A stretch of DNA of 64,000 nucleotides from Lachnospiraceae bacterium. Its GTDB lineage: Bacteria; Bacillota; Clostridia; Lachnospirales; Lachnospiraceae. Position 1 is the stretch's first letter. The number at the start of each line of letters is the position of its first letter. The stretch spans positions 494,508 through 558,507 of the forward strand of contig CABJAM010000004.1 of the NCBI GenBank assembly GCA_902363555.1. The letters run 5' to 3'. Positions 8,724 to 16,921 of the stretch are shown here, one piece after another. The position numbers and the translations under genes were made by a program. The notes under the pieces were generated by a model. It had not been told where the DNA came from and did no database searches. It saw only the letters and a program-made list of their open reading frames with translations.

Positions 8724-8747
8724 CATATTCAACTTAAATGTTATAAT
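8720..8747 (+). promoter_or_regulatory. Sigma-A type promoter of the thrS T-box leader
   Basis: A perfect -35 TTGACA (8720-8725) and perfect -10 TATAAT (8742-8747) are separated by 16 bases. The TGA stop of the upstream fusion gene lies inside the -35 element, so the promoter starts exactly where the coding sequence ends. Transcription would begin near 8754, just before the T-box stem I. Confidence 0.8.
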
Positions 8748-8784
8748 GAATGAGAACACAATTAATATACATCATATAAGCTAA

Positions 8785-9042
8785 CGCGATGAAGAGAAGA
8801 GTAAGTCAGGGAGCTTTGCAGAGAGAGACGCACAAGGTGCGAGCGTCTTAAAGTGAAATGATCGAAGACCAACTCCAAGCGGCCCTAATCCGGTCCGGCT
8901 GACACCGTTACCGTCAAATAAAGTGGTTTTTACCGGGAAGCACAGATGCTGTGGACTTCCGGTTAAAGCAACAAGGGTGGAACCGCGAGAAGTAAAAGAC
9001 CTCGTCCCTTTCTGTATCAAACATACAGGAAGGGATTTTTTT
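8785..9042 (+). promoter_or_regulatory. T-box leader (tRNA-Thr responsive) of thrS
   Basis: The conserved T-box sequence AAGGGTGGAACCGCG is at 8973-8987, preceded by a stem I region with GATGAAGAGAAGAGTAAGT near 8789. In stem I the strands GGAG (8819 area) and CTCC (8873-8876) pair. Immediately before CTCC lies ACC (8868-8870), a threonine codon in the position expected for the specifier. The terminator is at 9005-9042. Uncharged tRNA-Thr would stabilise the antiterminator and switch on thrS. The element class is secure; the exact specifier register is inferred. Confidence 0.92.
9005..9042 (+). terminator. T-box controlled intrinsic terminator
   Basis: A 13-bp stem (TCCCTTTCTGTAT with ATACAGGAAGGGA) is followed by seven T residues. 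Its 5' arm lies just after the T-box sequence, as expected for the competing terminator of a transcriptional T-box switch. Confidence 0.9.
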
Positions 9043-9095
9043 GCGTTTGCGTTTTTAAAGCACACATTCTAAAAATTTTAAAGGAGAGATAGACT

Positions 9096-11054
9096 ATGAA
9101 GATCACATTAAAAGACGGTTCTTTTAAAGAGTACGACAACGCCATATCTGTTTATGACATTGCCAGAGACATTTCCGAGGGCCTTGCCCGCGTGGCCTGT
9201 GCCGGAGAAATCGACGGCAAGGTTGTGGACCTGCGCACCGTAGTAGATAAGGATTGCGCCTTAAATATCCTTACCTTTGACGACAAAGGCGGCAAGGCAG
9301 CCTTCCGCCACACGACCTCGCATATACTGGCCCAGGCAGTAAAGCACCTGTATCCCGACGCAAAATGTACTATTGGACCGTCCATTGACGACGGCTTTTA
9401 CTATGATTTCGATATGCCGTCCTTAAACCGTGAGGACCTGGATAAAATCGAAAAGGAAATGAAGAAGATCATCAAGGAAAATCCGAAGATCGAGCGGTTT
9501 GAGCTGCCCCGGGCGGACGCCATCCGTTTGATGGAGGAAAAGGACGAGCCCTACAAAGTGGAATTGATCAATGATCTGCCGGAGGACGCGGTGATTTCCT
9601 TTTATACCCAGGGGGATTTTACCGATCTGTGTGCCGGACCGCATCTGATGAATATGAAAAATATCAAGGCGTTCAAGCTGATTTCCTCCTCTGGCGCTTA
9701 CTGGAGGGGCAGTGAGAAGAATAAGATGCTGACCCGTATTTACGGTACTGCCTACACAAAGGCTGCCGATCTGGACGCTCATTTGCAGCATCTGGAAGAT
9801 ATAAAGAAGCGCGATCATAATAAACTGGGCCGTGAAATGGAGCTGTTCACAACCGTTGATGTGGTGGGACAGGGCCTGCCGCTGATCATGCCTAAGGGTG
9901 TGATTATGATCCAGACATTGCAGCGCTGGATCGAGGATGAGGAAGAAAAGCGCGGGTATGTCCGCACAAAGACACCGCTTATGGCGAAAAGCGATCTTTA
10001 TAAGATTTCCGGACATTGGGATCACTATAAGGACGGCATGTTCGTGCTTGGTGATGAGGAAAAGGATAAAGAAGTTTTTGCACTGCGCCCGATGACCTGT
10101 CCGTTCCAGTATTACGTTTATAAAGCCACACAGCACAGCTACAAGGAGCTGCCTCTGCGTTACGGCGAGACGTCCACACTTTTTAGAAATGAGGATTCCG
10201 GCGAGATGCACGGCCTGACCCGTGTGCGCCAGTTTACCATTTCCGAGGGCCACCTGATCATGCGCCCGGACCAGATCGACGAGGAATTTAAAGGCTGCGT
10301 GGATCTGATGATGTATTGTCTGAAAACACTTGGCCTGGATAAGGACGTGACCTTCCGTCTGTCCAAGTGGGACCCGGAAAATAAGGAGAAATATATCGGC
10401 GATGCCGCTTACTGGGAGACAAGCCAGGCTAAGATGCGCGATCTTCTCCATGAGATCGGCCTTCCTTTTGAGGAAGCCGATGGCGAGGCCGCTTTCTACG
10501 GTCCGAAGCTGGATGTGCAGGCCAAGAATGTTTACGGCAAAGAAGATACTATGATCACGATCCAACTGGATTTCGCTCTGGCTGAGCAGTTTGATATGTA
10601 TTATATCGATGCTGACGGCGAGAAGAAGCGCCCGTTCATTATCCATAGAACAAGTATTGGCTGCTATGAGCGGACACTGGCATGGCTTATTGAAAAATAT
10701 GCCGGACTTTTTCCAACCTGGCTGTGCCCGGAGCAGGTGCGCGTGCTTCCTATTTCTGACAAATATATGGATTATGCAAATAAGGTACTGTCGGAGCTGA
10801 AAGCTAACGGCATCCGCGCGGAAGTGGATGAACGTTCTGAGAAGATTGGCTATAAGATTCGTGATGCCAGATTGAATAAGGTGCCGTATATGCTCGTGGT
10901 CGGGGCCAATGAAGAAGAACAGGGTCTTGTTTCTGTCAGAAGCCGTTATAACGGGGATGAGGGCCAGAAGGCGATTTCCGTATTTATCGATGACATCTGC
11001 CGTGAGATCCGCACAAAGGAAATCCGTGAGATCCATGTGGAGGACGGCAAATAA
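9096..11054 (+). CDS. thrS: Threonyl-tRNA synthetase
   Basis: This 652-residue class II synthetase attaches threonine to tRNA-Thr in the cytoplasm. An N-terminal TGS domain (about 1-62) is followed by the editing domain with H-T-T-S-H (about 72-76) and a second Cys/His motif near 180-190 (C-A-G-P-H). The catalytic core (about 270-540) contains M-R-P-M-T-C-P and the motif 3 region with H-R-T-S-I-G and E-R, and the anticodon-binding domain closes the protein (about 545-640). Length and order are standard. AAAGGAGAG precedes the ATG. Expression is controlled by the T-box just upstream. It is monocistronic, ending at a strong terminator before a convergent gene. Confidence 0.98.
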   Translation: MKITLKDGSFKEYDNAISVYDIARDISEGLARVACAGEIDGKVVDLRTVVDKDCALNILTFDDKGGKAAFRHTTSHILAQAVKHLYPDAKCTIGPSIDDGFYYDFDMPSLNREDLDKIEKEMKKIIKENPKIERFELPRADAIRLMEEKDEPYKVELINDLPEDAVISFYTQGDFTDLCAGPHLMNMKNIKAFKLISSSGAYWRGSEKNKMLTRIYGTAYTKAADLDAHLQHLEDIKKRDHNKLGREMELFTTVDVVGQGLPLIMPKGVIMIQTLQRWIEDEEEKRGYVRTKTPLMAKSDLYKISGHWDHYKDGMFVLGDEEKDKEVFALRPMTCPFQYYVYKATQHSYKELPLRYGETSTLFRNEDSGEMHGLTRVRQFTISEGHLIMRPDQIDEEFKGCVDLMMYCLKTLGLDKDVTFRLSKWDPENKEKYIGDAAYWETSQAKMRDLLHEIGLPFEEADGEAAFYGPKLDVQAKNVYGKEDTMITIQLDFALAEQFDMYYIDADGEKKRPFIIHRTSIGCYERTLAWLIEKYAGLFPTWLCPEQVRVLPISDKYMDYANKVLSELKANGIRAEVDERSEKIGYKIRDARLNKVPYMLVVGANEEEQGLVSVRSRYNGDEGQKAISVFIDDICREIRTKEIREIHVEDGK

Positions 11055-11129
11055 ATAAAGAATAATGCAGTCGTTTCCGTCCATCCGTGCAGATGCGCCG
11101 GAAACGATGGATGTACTTTTGAAAAGTAA

Positions 11130-11180
11130 AAAAGCCCGTCGGGCGTCCGGAAAAATTTCCAGGCGGTCCGTCGGGCTTTT
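11130..11180. terminator. Bidirectional terminator between thrS and the diguanylate cyclase gene
   Basis: AAAAGCCCG (11130-11138) pairs with CGGGCTTTT (11172-11180) around a GC-rich inner stem, giving A- and T-runs on both sides. It can serve thrS on the plus strand and the convergent minus-strand operon. A second hairpin without a T-run (CGTTTCCG with CGGAAACG, about 11073-11106) lies just before it. Confidence 0.8.
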
Positions 11181-11196
11181 GACTTTGTTATTCTTT

Positions 11197-11290
11197 TCGC
11201 CAAGCATCGAGCCACAAATGGGTGCCTGTTCACCATTCCGGCTGCGGCTTACCTTTGCTGCGGCTACTCAGCTTTGCGGAGGCTGCTGTG
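11197..11290 (+). repeat. Degenerate copy of dispersed repeat family A
   Basis: The stretch begins with CGCCAAGCATCGAGCCACAA, close to the family A start (CGCGAAGCAACGAGCCACAA), and continues with a TTCACC and a GCGGC-rich part resembling the conserved right half, but most of the hairpin pairing is lost. Like the good copies it follows an intrinsic terminator. It runs into the 3' end of the convergent diguanylate cyclase gene. Confidence 0.4.
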
Positions 11291-12536
11291 ACGCCGGTGC
11301 AGCCGGATGTGTGTGATACTTCTGCTTATTGATCTGCTTGCAGCGATACATTTCCCTGTCCACAATCTTTATCAACTGTTCAGGATTGTAGGTGTTTTCC
11401 TGGCCATGAACATCAAGGATACCGTAGCTAAAGCTGACCGGATAAGGCTTGCGGCCGTTTTCTGTGATAAACTCGGAGAGAACAGCGTCTATTTTGGCGG
11501 ACGCCGCCATCTTGCAGCAGCCGGGAAAAATAATACAAAATTCATCGCCGCCCAGACGGGCAAAAATATCGGTTGTCCGTATATTTTTCTGGATGGCAGC
11601 CACATAGTCATGGATATACTGATCGCCTTCTGTATGACCAAAGGCATCATTGGTATACTTTAATCCGTCCAGATCCATATAACACAGGGTGATATCCCTC
11701 TTTTCACGGAGCATACTGTTCATATATTCATCGAAGAAATGCCGGTTATAGACACCTGTTCCTGCATCCCGGTAGGCTTTATCTGCCAGCGCCTTTTCCT
11801 CCATACGGTTTTCTGTTATATCTGTGACAATATGCACAAATACATTCGTTTCCATCCATTCAAGGGTATAGGTCGTGATCTGATAAACAGCGCCGGAGGC
11901 GTCCTCCTGTTCCCAGACACTGGGCCGTTCTTCGGTCCAATTAAGCAGATTGCATTTGATCGGCAGTGTATGTGTACAGCCCTCACAGAAATTGTGTGGG
12001 TTTAAGTCCAAAGACGCCGGGGGATGATTGACTTTATTGCAGTAGAGGATATTGCTGGTCCGGGAATCCACTACGAGAATCCATTCTTTTCGGGATCGGG
12101 TCAATTCGTAGAATAATTCATTGTAGCTCAAAAGCGTTTCGGCTTTTCGGGTTAGTTGCTTTTCACGCTCCTTTAGCTGGGCAGTCATTTCATTAAATGC
12201 TTTGGAAAAATCACCCAGGTAGGAAACCTGCTGGGAGTAGTCTCCGGCGGCCACCTGCTGAGCCTGCCAGGTCAGATGGTTTAAGTTGGCGTGAAGATTT
12301 TTCAGGTTTACACAGAGAAAATTTTCCTTACTTGGAAATTCTCCGGAAAGATTTCCGCAGGATAAGTCTGCGGTGTAGGCCTGCATTTCCTCCACAGCCT
12401 TTTGCAGATACAAAAGACCCATGCCAAGCTTCCTGGCCGAAGGCTCCAGTGTGGAAATGTCGGGCGCCTTCACGGTGGTGTCATAGAGAATACTTCTCAG
12501 ATATTCAAATAAAATGTCGCATGTTTTATCATCCAT
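11268..12536 (-). CDS. Diguanylate cyclase (PAS-GGDEF)
   Basis: This 422-residue cytoplasmic protein makes cyclic di-GMP from two GTP. The N-terminal 125 residues are helical and HAMP-like, ending in a coiled-coil stretch. A PAS-like domain (about 140-250) carries a short Cys cluster (C-x-x-C then C). The GGDEF domain (about 265-405) has an intact R-L-G-G-D-E-F active site near 345 and D-L-D-G-L-K for metal and GTP. No EAL domain follows and no membrane helix is visible. AAGGAATG precedes the ATG. The gene follows the V4R gene on the same strand with an 11-base gap, suggesting an operon in which the V4R protein or the PAS domain senses a ligand. The Pro/Gln-rich last 15 residues are encoded next to a degenerate repeat and may be non-essential. 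Confidence 0.9.
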   Translation of the reverse strand: MDDKTCDILFEYLRSILYDTTVKAPDISTLEPSARKLGMGLLYLQKAVEEMQAYTADLSCGNLSGEFPSKENFLCVNLKNLHANLNHLTWQAQQVAAGDYSQQVSYLGDFSKAFNEMTAQLKEREKQLTRKAETLLSYNELFYELTRSRKEWILVVDSRTSNILYCNKVNHPPASLDLNPHNFCEGCTHTLPIKCNLLNWTEERPSVWEQEDASGAVYQITTYTLEWMETNVFVHIVTDITENRMEEKALADKAYRDAGTGVYNRHFFDEYMNSMLREKRDITLCYMDLDGLKYTNDAFGHTEGDQYIHDYVAAIQKNIRTTDIFARLGGDEFCIIFPGCCKMAASAKIDAVLSEFITENGRKPYPVSFSYGILDVHGQENTYNPEQLIKIVDREMYRCKQINKQKYHTHPAAPASQQPPQS

Positions 12537-12547
12537 GGTTCATTCCT

Positions 12548-13087
12548 TCAGGCTTCCCGAAGATTCACACGAAACCGGCAGACACGGTCGCCGGTGGCCC
12601 AGCAGTCGATTTCCGTCGCTTCATAAGGTTTTCCTGTATAGGTGCTTAAAATACCGGCAATAAAGCCCTCGTCGTAATTACACACGGTTTCTCCCAGCAG
12701 GGGCAGGCCGGAGCAGTCAGCATCCTCAGAAACCGTCAGTAGGATGTGACCTGTTTTAGGGTCCACATTCTCAATCCTTAAAATGCCGATTTTATAATCG
12801 GCCAGACTGGTTTGAAGATTGGCCAAAAACTGATTAAACTCAAGCGTTGTATCCAGCACATTATTTGCAAAGAAAACGCCTGCCTGATATCCGGCCCGGC
12901 GAAAGATATCGATCTGCCGTTCCTTGCCAAAGGCTTCGATCAGCTGCTCGCGCAGGGAATATTCCAGAAGCCGGTAGACCAGCACCGGCAGTTCATCACC
13001 CAGATTTCCACGTTCACCGCCGCTGGTTTTGAGATAGTCCTGAAAGGATACCTCTTTTAAATTTTCTGTAAAAATATTTTCCGTCAT
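12548..13087 (-). CDS. V4R domain (4-vinyl reductase type) sensor-like protein
   Basis: This soluble protein has about 179 residues; ATG 13087 sits at good distance from AAAGGA, and an ATG two codons upstream is possible. The C-terminal 80 residues match the V4R fold, with V-C-N-Y-D-E-G-F near 136 and the closing C-W-A-T-G-D-R-V-C-R-F motif at about 162-172, whose cysteines bind metal or a small molecule in this family. V4R proteins often sit in ligand-sensing modules. Here it is the first gene of a two-gene operon with a diguanylate cyclase, so it probably relays a signal to c-di-GMP synthesis. The ligand cannot be told from the sequence. Confidence 0.75.
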   Translation of the reverse strand: MTENIFTENLKEVSFQDYLKTSGGERGNLGDELPVLVYRLLEYSLREQLIEAFGKERQIDIFRRAGYQAGVFFANNVLDTTLEFNQFLANLQTSLADYKIGILRIENVDPKTGHILLTVSEDADCSGLPLLGETVCNYDEGFIAGILSTYTGKPYEATEIDCWATGDRVCRFRVNLREA

Positions 13088-13115
13088 AGCCATTTTCCTT
13101 TTTTATTTTATTTCG

Positions 13116-13240
13116 TGTCACCATTTTCTTAGAAAAATGATGACCTGCTAAGCTTTCCGGTCAATTCCTTTTGTAATCTTGTCACCAGTTTCCTGAGAAA
13201 ACGATGACCTGCCTGGCCTTCCAGCTTATTCCTATTATAT
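13116..13240 (-). repeat. Dispersed repeat family B, two tandem copies
   Basis: Read on the minus strand, each unit gives a GGAATT-like start, a first hairpin, the core GCAGGTCATC, a second hairpin with an ATTTTC/GAAAAT-type stem, and GGTGAC. The units are 13116-13178 and 13181-13240. They lie upstream of the minus-strand V4R gene and upstream of the infC promoter. The first hairpins differ in sequence between the units while the core is kept. Confidence 0.75.
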
Positions 13241-13315
13241 CGCAAAATACCGTTGGACTCAACCGATTTCTACTTTAGACAGCGATTAATTACTGAAAAA
13301 AATTACGATTAGTTC

Positions 13316-13344
13316 TTGACGTGTCCTGGATTTAGTGCTATCAT
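13316..13344 (+). promoter_or_regulatory. Sigma-A type promoter of infC-rpmI-rplT
   Basis: TTGACG (13316-13321) and TATCAT (13339-13344) are separated by 17 bases. It lies directly upstream of the L20-type leader and is the only good promoter before infC. Confidence 0.75.
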
Positions 13345-13351
13345 ATAGAAG

Positions 13352-13496
13352 TTGTATGAAAATACACGTAAAACGAAGCAGAGTACTCGCTCTCACCTCA
13401 GCATCCTATGATGATGACTCGGGTTAATATTTAAGAGGATAACACGATTGTGTGCTTAAATGGTGAGTAGTATGCTGCTCACCATTATTTTTTTGA
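13352..13496 (+). promoter_or_regulatory. Ribosomal protein L20-type leader with attenuator terminator
   Basis: The untranslated leader upstream of infC-rpmI-rplT contains AAGCAGAGTACTCGCTCTCA (about 13377-13396) and further short pairings, then a terminator at 13459-13496 (AATGGTGAG...CTCACCATT and a T-run). In Firmicutes such leaders bind L20, the product of the third gene, and cause premature termination. Assignment rests on position, the terminator and the remembered leader pattern rather than a covariance model. Confidence 0.7.
13459..13496 (+). terminator. Attenuator terminator of the infC operon leader
   Basis: The stem AATGGTGAG...CTCACCATT is followed by ATTTTTTT, ending 11 bases before the infC ribosome-binding site. 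It should be the regulated terminator of the L20 leader. Confidence 0.85.
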
Positions 13497-13517
13497 TTTA
13501 GACATATGGAGGTGTCA

Positions 13518-14030
13518 ATTATTAGCGAATTAATGATCAACGAGCAAATCAGGGACAAGGAAGTAAGACTTGTCGGTGAAAACGGAGAACAGCTTGGAAT
13601 TATGTCTTCCAAGGATGCCTACAAACTTGCAAGAGAGGCCAATCTGGACCTTGTAAAAATTGCTCCGACCGCAAAGCCGCCGGTCTGCAAGATTATCGAT
13701 TACGGTAAATTCAGATACGAGCAGGCGAGAAAAGACAAAGAAGCTAAGAAAAAACAGAAAACTGTCGAAGTGAAGGAGATCCGTTTGTCGCCAAACATTG
13801 ATGTCAACGATCTGAACACCAAGATGAATCAGACACGCAAGTTTATAACTGGCGGTAATAAAGTGAAGGTCAGTGTTCGCTTCCGTGGACGCGAACTTGC
13901 GCACACAGCTTCCGGTAAGGTCATCCTTGATCAGTTTGCTGAAAAATTATCCGATATTGCGGTAATTGACAAACCTGCCAAACTTGAAGGAAGAAGTATG
14001 GTTATGTTTTTATCTGAAAAACGTAATTAA
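13518..14030 (+). CDS. infC: Translation initiation factor IF-3 (AUU start)
   Basis: IF-3 binds the 30S subunit and checks the initiator tRNA and start codon. The protein has about 170 residues with the N-domain signature I-N-E-Q-I-R, a lysine-rich linker (K-D-K-E-A-K-K-K-Q-K) and a C-domain with V-R-F-R-G-R-E. The ATG at 13506 overlaps GGAGG (13508-13512) and cannot be the start. Two ATT codons at 13518 and 13521 lie 5 and 8 bases after it, and the next ATG (13533) is 20 bases away. An AUU start is the known autoregulatory feature of infC in other bacteria. The choice between the two ATT codons is open. Confidence 0.95.
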   Translation: MISELMINEQIRDKEVRLVGENGEQLGIMSSKDAYKLAREANLDLVKIAPTAKPPVCKIIDYGKFRYEQARKDKEAKKKQKTVEVKEIRLSPNIDVNDLNTKMNQTRKFITGGNKVKVSVRFRGRELAHTASGKVILDQFAEKLSDIAVIDKPAKLEGRSMVMFLSEKRN

Positions 14031-14068
14031 TATTTGTCACTATATTTGATATTAAGGAGGAAATCATA

Positions 14069-14266
14069 ATGCCAAAAATTAAAACAAGCAGAGCAGCAGC
14101 AAAGCGTTTCAAAAAAACAGGTACTGGTAAATTAAAAAGAATGAAAGCTTACAAGAGTCACATCCTGACAAAGAAGTCCACTAAGAGAAAGAGAAATCTT
14201 AGAAAAGCGACAATCACAGATGCAACTAATGTAAAGAACATGAAAAAGATTTTACCATATCTTTAA
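14069..14266 (+). CDS. rpmI: 50S ribosomal protein L35
   Basis: This protein of 65 residues is extremely basic and begins M-P-K-I-K-T-S-R-A-A-A-K-R-F, the typical L35 start, with K-R-K-R-N-L-R in the middle. It binds 23S rRNA in the large subunit. AAGGAGG precedes the ATG. It is the second gene of the infC-rpmI-rplT operon, 38 bases after infC. Confidence 0.98.
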   Translation: MPKIKTSRAAAKRFKKTGTGKLKRMKAYKSHILTKKSTKRKRNLRKATITDATNVKNMKKILPYL

Positions 14267-14293
14267 TTTGAAGAAACGGAGGTACTGTAAAAA

Positions 14294-14650
14294 ATGGCAA
14301 GAGTTAAAGGCGGCATGAACGCAAAAAAGAAACATAACAGAGTATTGAAGCTGGCAAAAGGTTACAGAGGAGCCCGCTCCAAACAGTATAGAGTAGCAAA
14401 ACAGTCCGTAATGAGAGCTTTAACATCCTCATATGCAGGACGTAAGGAAAGAAAGCGTCAGTTCAGACAGCTTTGGATCGCCCGTATCAACGCTGCAGCC
14501 CGTATGAACGGTTTATCTTACAGCAAACTGATGTACGGCTTAAAGCTGGCCGAAGTTGAAGTCAACAGAAAGATGTTATCTGAAATGGCTATCAACGATG
14601 CAGAAGGCTTCACAAAGCTTTGTGATGTAGCAAAGGCAAAATTAGCTTAA
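14294..14650 (+). CDS. rplT: 50S ribosomal protein L20
   Basis: This protein of 118 residues begins M-A-R-V-K-G-G and has the L20 blocks A-K-G-Y-R-G-A-R and R-K-R-Q-F-R-Q-L-W-I-A-R-I-N-A. L20 is needed for early 50S assembly and represses its own operon by binding the leader at 13352-13496. It is preceded by GGAGG and followed by a strong terminator. Confidence 0.98.
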   Translation: MARVKGGMNAKKKHNRVLKLAKGYRGARSKQYRVAKQSVMRALTSSYAGRKERKRQFRQLWIARINAAARMNGLSYSKLMYGLKLAEVEVNRKMLSEMAINDAEGFTKLCDVAKAKLA

Positions 14651-14669
14651 GCAACAAAACCAAAAAGAC

Positions 14670-14714
14670 AAGCTGCCCATCCGCCGGTCACCCCGCGGAA
14701 TGGCAGCTTTTTTT
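14670..14714 (+). terminator. Terminator of the infC-rpmI-rplT operon
   Basis: AAGCTGCC and GGCAGCTT form a stem with GC-rich inner pairing (CCGC with GCGG), followed by seven T residues. Repeat family A starts within two bases of the T-run. Confidence 0.88.
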
Positions 14715-14895
14715 GCGCGAAGCAACGAGCCAAAGCAGAGAGCTTGCTCACTGCTTTGGCGACTGCCGCGAACCGGCGTAGCGAAGCGGAGCCGGTTGCA
14801 AAGAAGCAACGAGCCGCGACAGGGAGCTTGCTCACTGCTTTGGCGACTGCCGCGAACCGGCGCAGCGAAGCGGAGCCGGTTGCGCGAAGCAACGA
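14715..14895 (+). repeat. Dispersed repeat family A, two tandem copies
   Basis: Copy one (about 14715-14800) contains hairpin 1 at 14730-14759: arms CCAAAGCAG and CTGCTTTGG around GAGC-TT-GCTC. It then has the conserved link CGACTGCCGCGA and hairpin 2 with arms AACCGGC and GCCGGTT. Copy two (about 14803-14895) keeps the right half but its left arm (CCGCGACAG) no longer pairs with CTGCTTTGG. The pair occupies the whole gap between the rplT terminator and the deaminase ribosome-binding site. Confidence 0.85.
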
Positions 14896-14907
14896 AAGGA
14901 GAAGTAT

Positions 14908-15390
14908 ATGAATCATAAGGATCACATTCGATTTTTAAAGAGAGCGATCGAGGTTTCCAGAGAATCCCGCGAGCACGGAAACACCCCGTTTGGGGCCATT
15001 CTTGTAGACGGCGAAGGGAACATTCTCATGGAACAGGGAAATGTGGAAATAACAGAAAATATTTGTACGGGCCATGCCGAGACGACACTAGCTGCCCGGG
15101 CCTCCCATAAATATACGAAGGATTTTCTCTGGAACTGTACACTGTATACAACAGCGGAGCCATGCGCTATGTGCGCCGGAGCCATTTACTGGGCCAATAT
15201 CGGGAATGTAGTTTATGGAATGACCGAAAGACAGCTTCTTTCCATGACCGGGAGCAATGAAATAAACCCCACATTTGACCTGCCGTGCCGCAACGTCTTT
15301 TCATGCGGACAAAAGGAAATCCAGGTGACAGGCCCCATCGATGAGGTGGTGGAGGAAGCCGCAAAAATACATGAAGGCTATTGGGATTAA
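14908..15390 (+). CDS. Nucleoside/guanine deaminase family protein
   Basis: This zinc-dependent deaminase of the CMP/dCMP deaminase superfamily has 160 residues. The active site is intact: H56-A-E58 (zinc ligand and proton shuttle) and P-C-A-M-C (85-89, two zinc-binding Cys). The length, the N-terminal helix and the C-terminal part with the C-G-Q-K-E-I block resemble GuaD-like guanine deaminases and related nucleobase deaminases more than the tRNA enzyme TadA, but substrate choice cannot be read with certainty. It starts after tandem repeats with AAAGGAGA 5 bases before the ATG. The downstream transporter and PucR-type regulator fit a purine or organic-anion function; this is weak context. 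Confidence 0.82.
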   Translation: MNHKDHIRFLKRAIEVSRESREHGNTPFGAILVDGEGNILMEQGNVEITENICTGHAETTLAARASHKYTKDFLWNCTLYTTAEPCAMCAGAIYWANIGNVVYGMTERQLLSMTGSNEINPTFDLPCRNVFSCGQKEIQVTGPIDEVVEEAAKIHEGYWD

Positions 15391-15569
15391 AAATAAAAGG
15401 CTTGTAAAATTGCTGTAAAGCGAAATAAATCCACTTGGTGATTTGGTGTTTTTGCACGAAAAATAAAAAGTACAAAAAAATTTTATTCCATATTTGTGCA
15501 TTAAACACGTTCTGAAAATAATCGGATTATGATAAAATAATAACAAATCACTAAGAAGGGAGCATTTTT

Positions 15570-16919
15570 ATGGGAAAAACTAAAGTAAAGGGGTACGGGC
15601 CAAGAGGCTGGGTACTTATTATCTGGATCGCTACGGCTTTTCTTGCCTACATGGCGATTGGTAACTATCCACTGAATATTTTATCAGATCTGTATGGAGG
15701 GCAGCAGGTTCTTTCAAGTATCTACACAGCTGCATCTATTGCTGGTGTAATCTTTCAGCTGGTAGCTTCCGGTTATATCGGCAGACTGAAGAGCATCAAA
15801 AAGTTTGGCGGCCTTATGGGTATCCTGTCGATTCTCGCACTGCTTGGTATTATGTTTATTCCAGGCTACATACCGGGCCCGATGCAGATGCTCTGGCGTG
15901 TTGTTTATGGCCTTGGCACAGTTCTTTCCGTTATGTATGGTACCTTTGCACTGTCCATCCTTGTAGGACAGTGGTTTCCTACCAAAAAGGGAAGCGTTAT
16001 GGGTATTGCCACATTTGCATTCCCCATCGGTAATGGCGTTATCGGCGCATTCGCCGCAGCCGTATTTAAAGATGGTACACCCCATGTTGCAGCAGCTTTT
16101 GCACCGTTTCTGATCATTTTTATTATCGGTTGGATCATTGGTATGATATTTGTTCCGGATTATCCGGAAGAAGTTGGCGCTTACCGCGATAATAACGCGA
16201 ATATGACTCCTGAGATGGCAAAGGCCATGATGGAGGCTGAGATTGAAAATAAAAAGACGACTGTATGGAAGCTGAACCATTCACTGGCAACCCGTGATTT
16301 TTGGTTCATAACGATTCCGGCCGGATTTCTTCTGATGTTTTCCGTAGGAACGATGACACAGACGAATGCGATTCTTGGCCAGATGGGCGAAGGGCTTAAC
16401 AAATTTGGCGGTTTTGCAGGCGTTATGATGATGATTATGATTTTCGGCCTGGTCGGAAGCTTCGTACTTGGTCTTCTGGATCAGAAGTTTGGTACGAGAG
16501 TGGCCATGATCATATCCTGTGTGTTTATGCTCTTAGCAGGTATTCTCGGTGCACTTTCCAGTCCTGAGAATCCAACACTTTTAGTTGCAGCTCTGATCTG
16601 CCTGGCATTATTTATGGGTGCATCCTCAAACTTTACCGTTTCTCTGGCAGCTCAGTATTGGCGCCGTGAAGACTTTGGTACAGTATTTGCAGCCGTTAAC
16701 CCGATCGCAAACTTTATTTGTGCATTAGGTCCAGTGCTTATCGCAATGCTTATGATCAATTTTGGTTATAATATGATCTTTACTGTCATTGCAGTTGTTG
16801 GCGTACTGAGCATTATTTTAATGCTTCTGTTCAGTTCAAAGCATGTGAAAGAAAAAGATGATGAATACAGAAAAGCTGCCGGCAAGCCGTTGGATGACGC
16901 TTTAGTCGGACGTAAATAA
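15570..16919 (+). CDS. MFS transporter, OFA (oxalate/formate antiporter-like) family
   Basis: This integral membrane protein of 449 residues has about 12 hydrophobic helices and a central polar loop (about 205-235). The N-terminal P-R-G-W-V-L-I-I-W start and overall pattern are typical of OFA-type major facilitator proteins, which exchange small organic anions. A G-R-L-x-S-x-K-K-F-G loop after the second helix corresponds to the MFS loop 2-3 motif. AAGGGAGC precedes the ATG. It is followed by a terminator shared with the convergent PucR-type regulator. The upstream gap (15391-15569) is AT-rich and shows no clear promoter to me. Substrate unknown. Confidence 0.85.
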   Translation: MGKTKVKGYGPRGWVLIIWIATAFLAYMAIGNYPLNILSDLYGGQQVLSSIYTAASIAGVIFQLVASGYIGRLKSIKKFGGLMGILSILALLGIMFIPGYIPGPMQMLWRVVYGLGTVLSVMYGTFALSILVGQWFPTKKGSVMGIATFAFPIGNGVIGAFAAAVFKDGTPHVAAAFAPFLIIFIIGWIIGMIFVPDYPEEVGAYRDNNANMTPEMAKAMMEAEIENKKTTVWKLNHSLATRDFWFITIPAGFLLMFSVGTMTQTNAILGQMGEGLNKFGGFAGVMMMIMIFGLVGSFVLGLLDQKFGTRVAMIISCVFMLLAGILGALSSPENPTLLVAALICLALFMGASSNFTVSLAAQYWRREDFGTVFAAVNPIANFICALGPVLIAMLMINFGYNMIFTVIAVVGVLSIILMLLFSSKHVKEKDDEYRKAAGKPLDDALVGRK

Positions 16920-16921
16920 TT

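Noticed and set aside
9423..11207. 594-codon open frame on the minus strand across thrS
   Set aside because: It is fully antisense to a certain thrS gene and has no ribosome-binding site or recognisable domain; it reflects codon bias of the real gene.
14647..14925. Overlapping short frames in the gap between rplT and the deaminase
   Set aside because: They are translations of the tandem family A repeats and the terminator, with duplicated peptide blocks and no ribosome-binding site.
15494..15533. Promoter of the OFA-type transporter (TTGTGC and TATGAT)
   Set aside because: The two boxes are 28 bases apart, outside the usual range.
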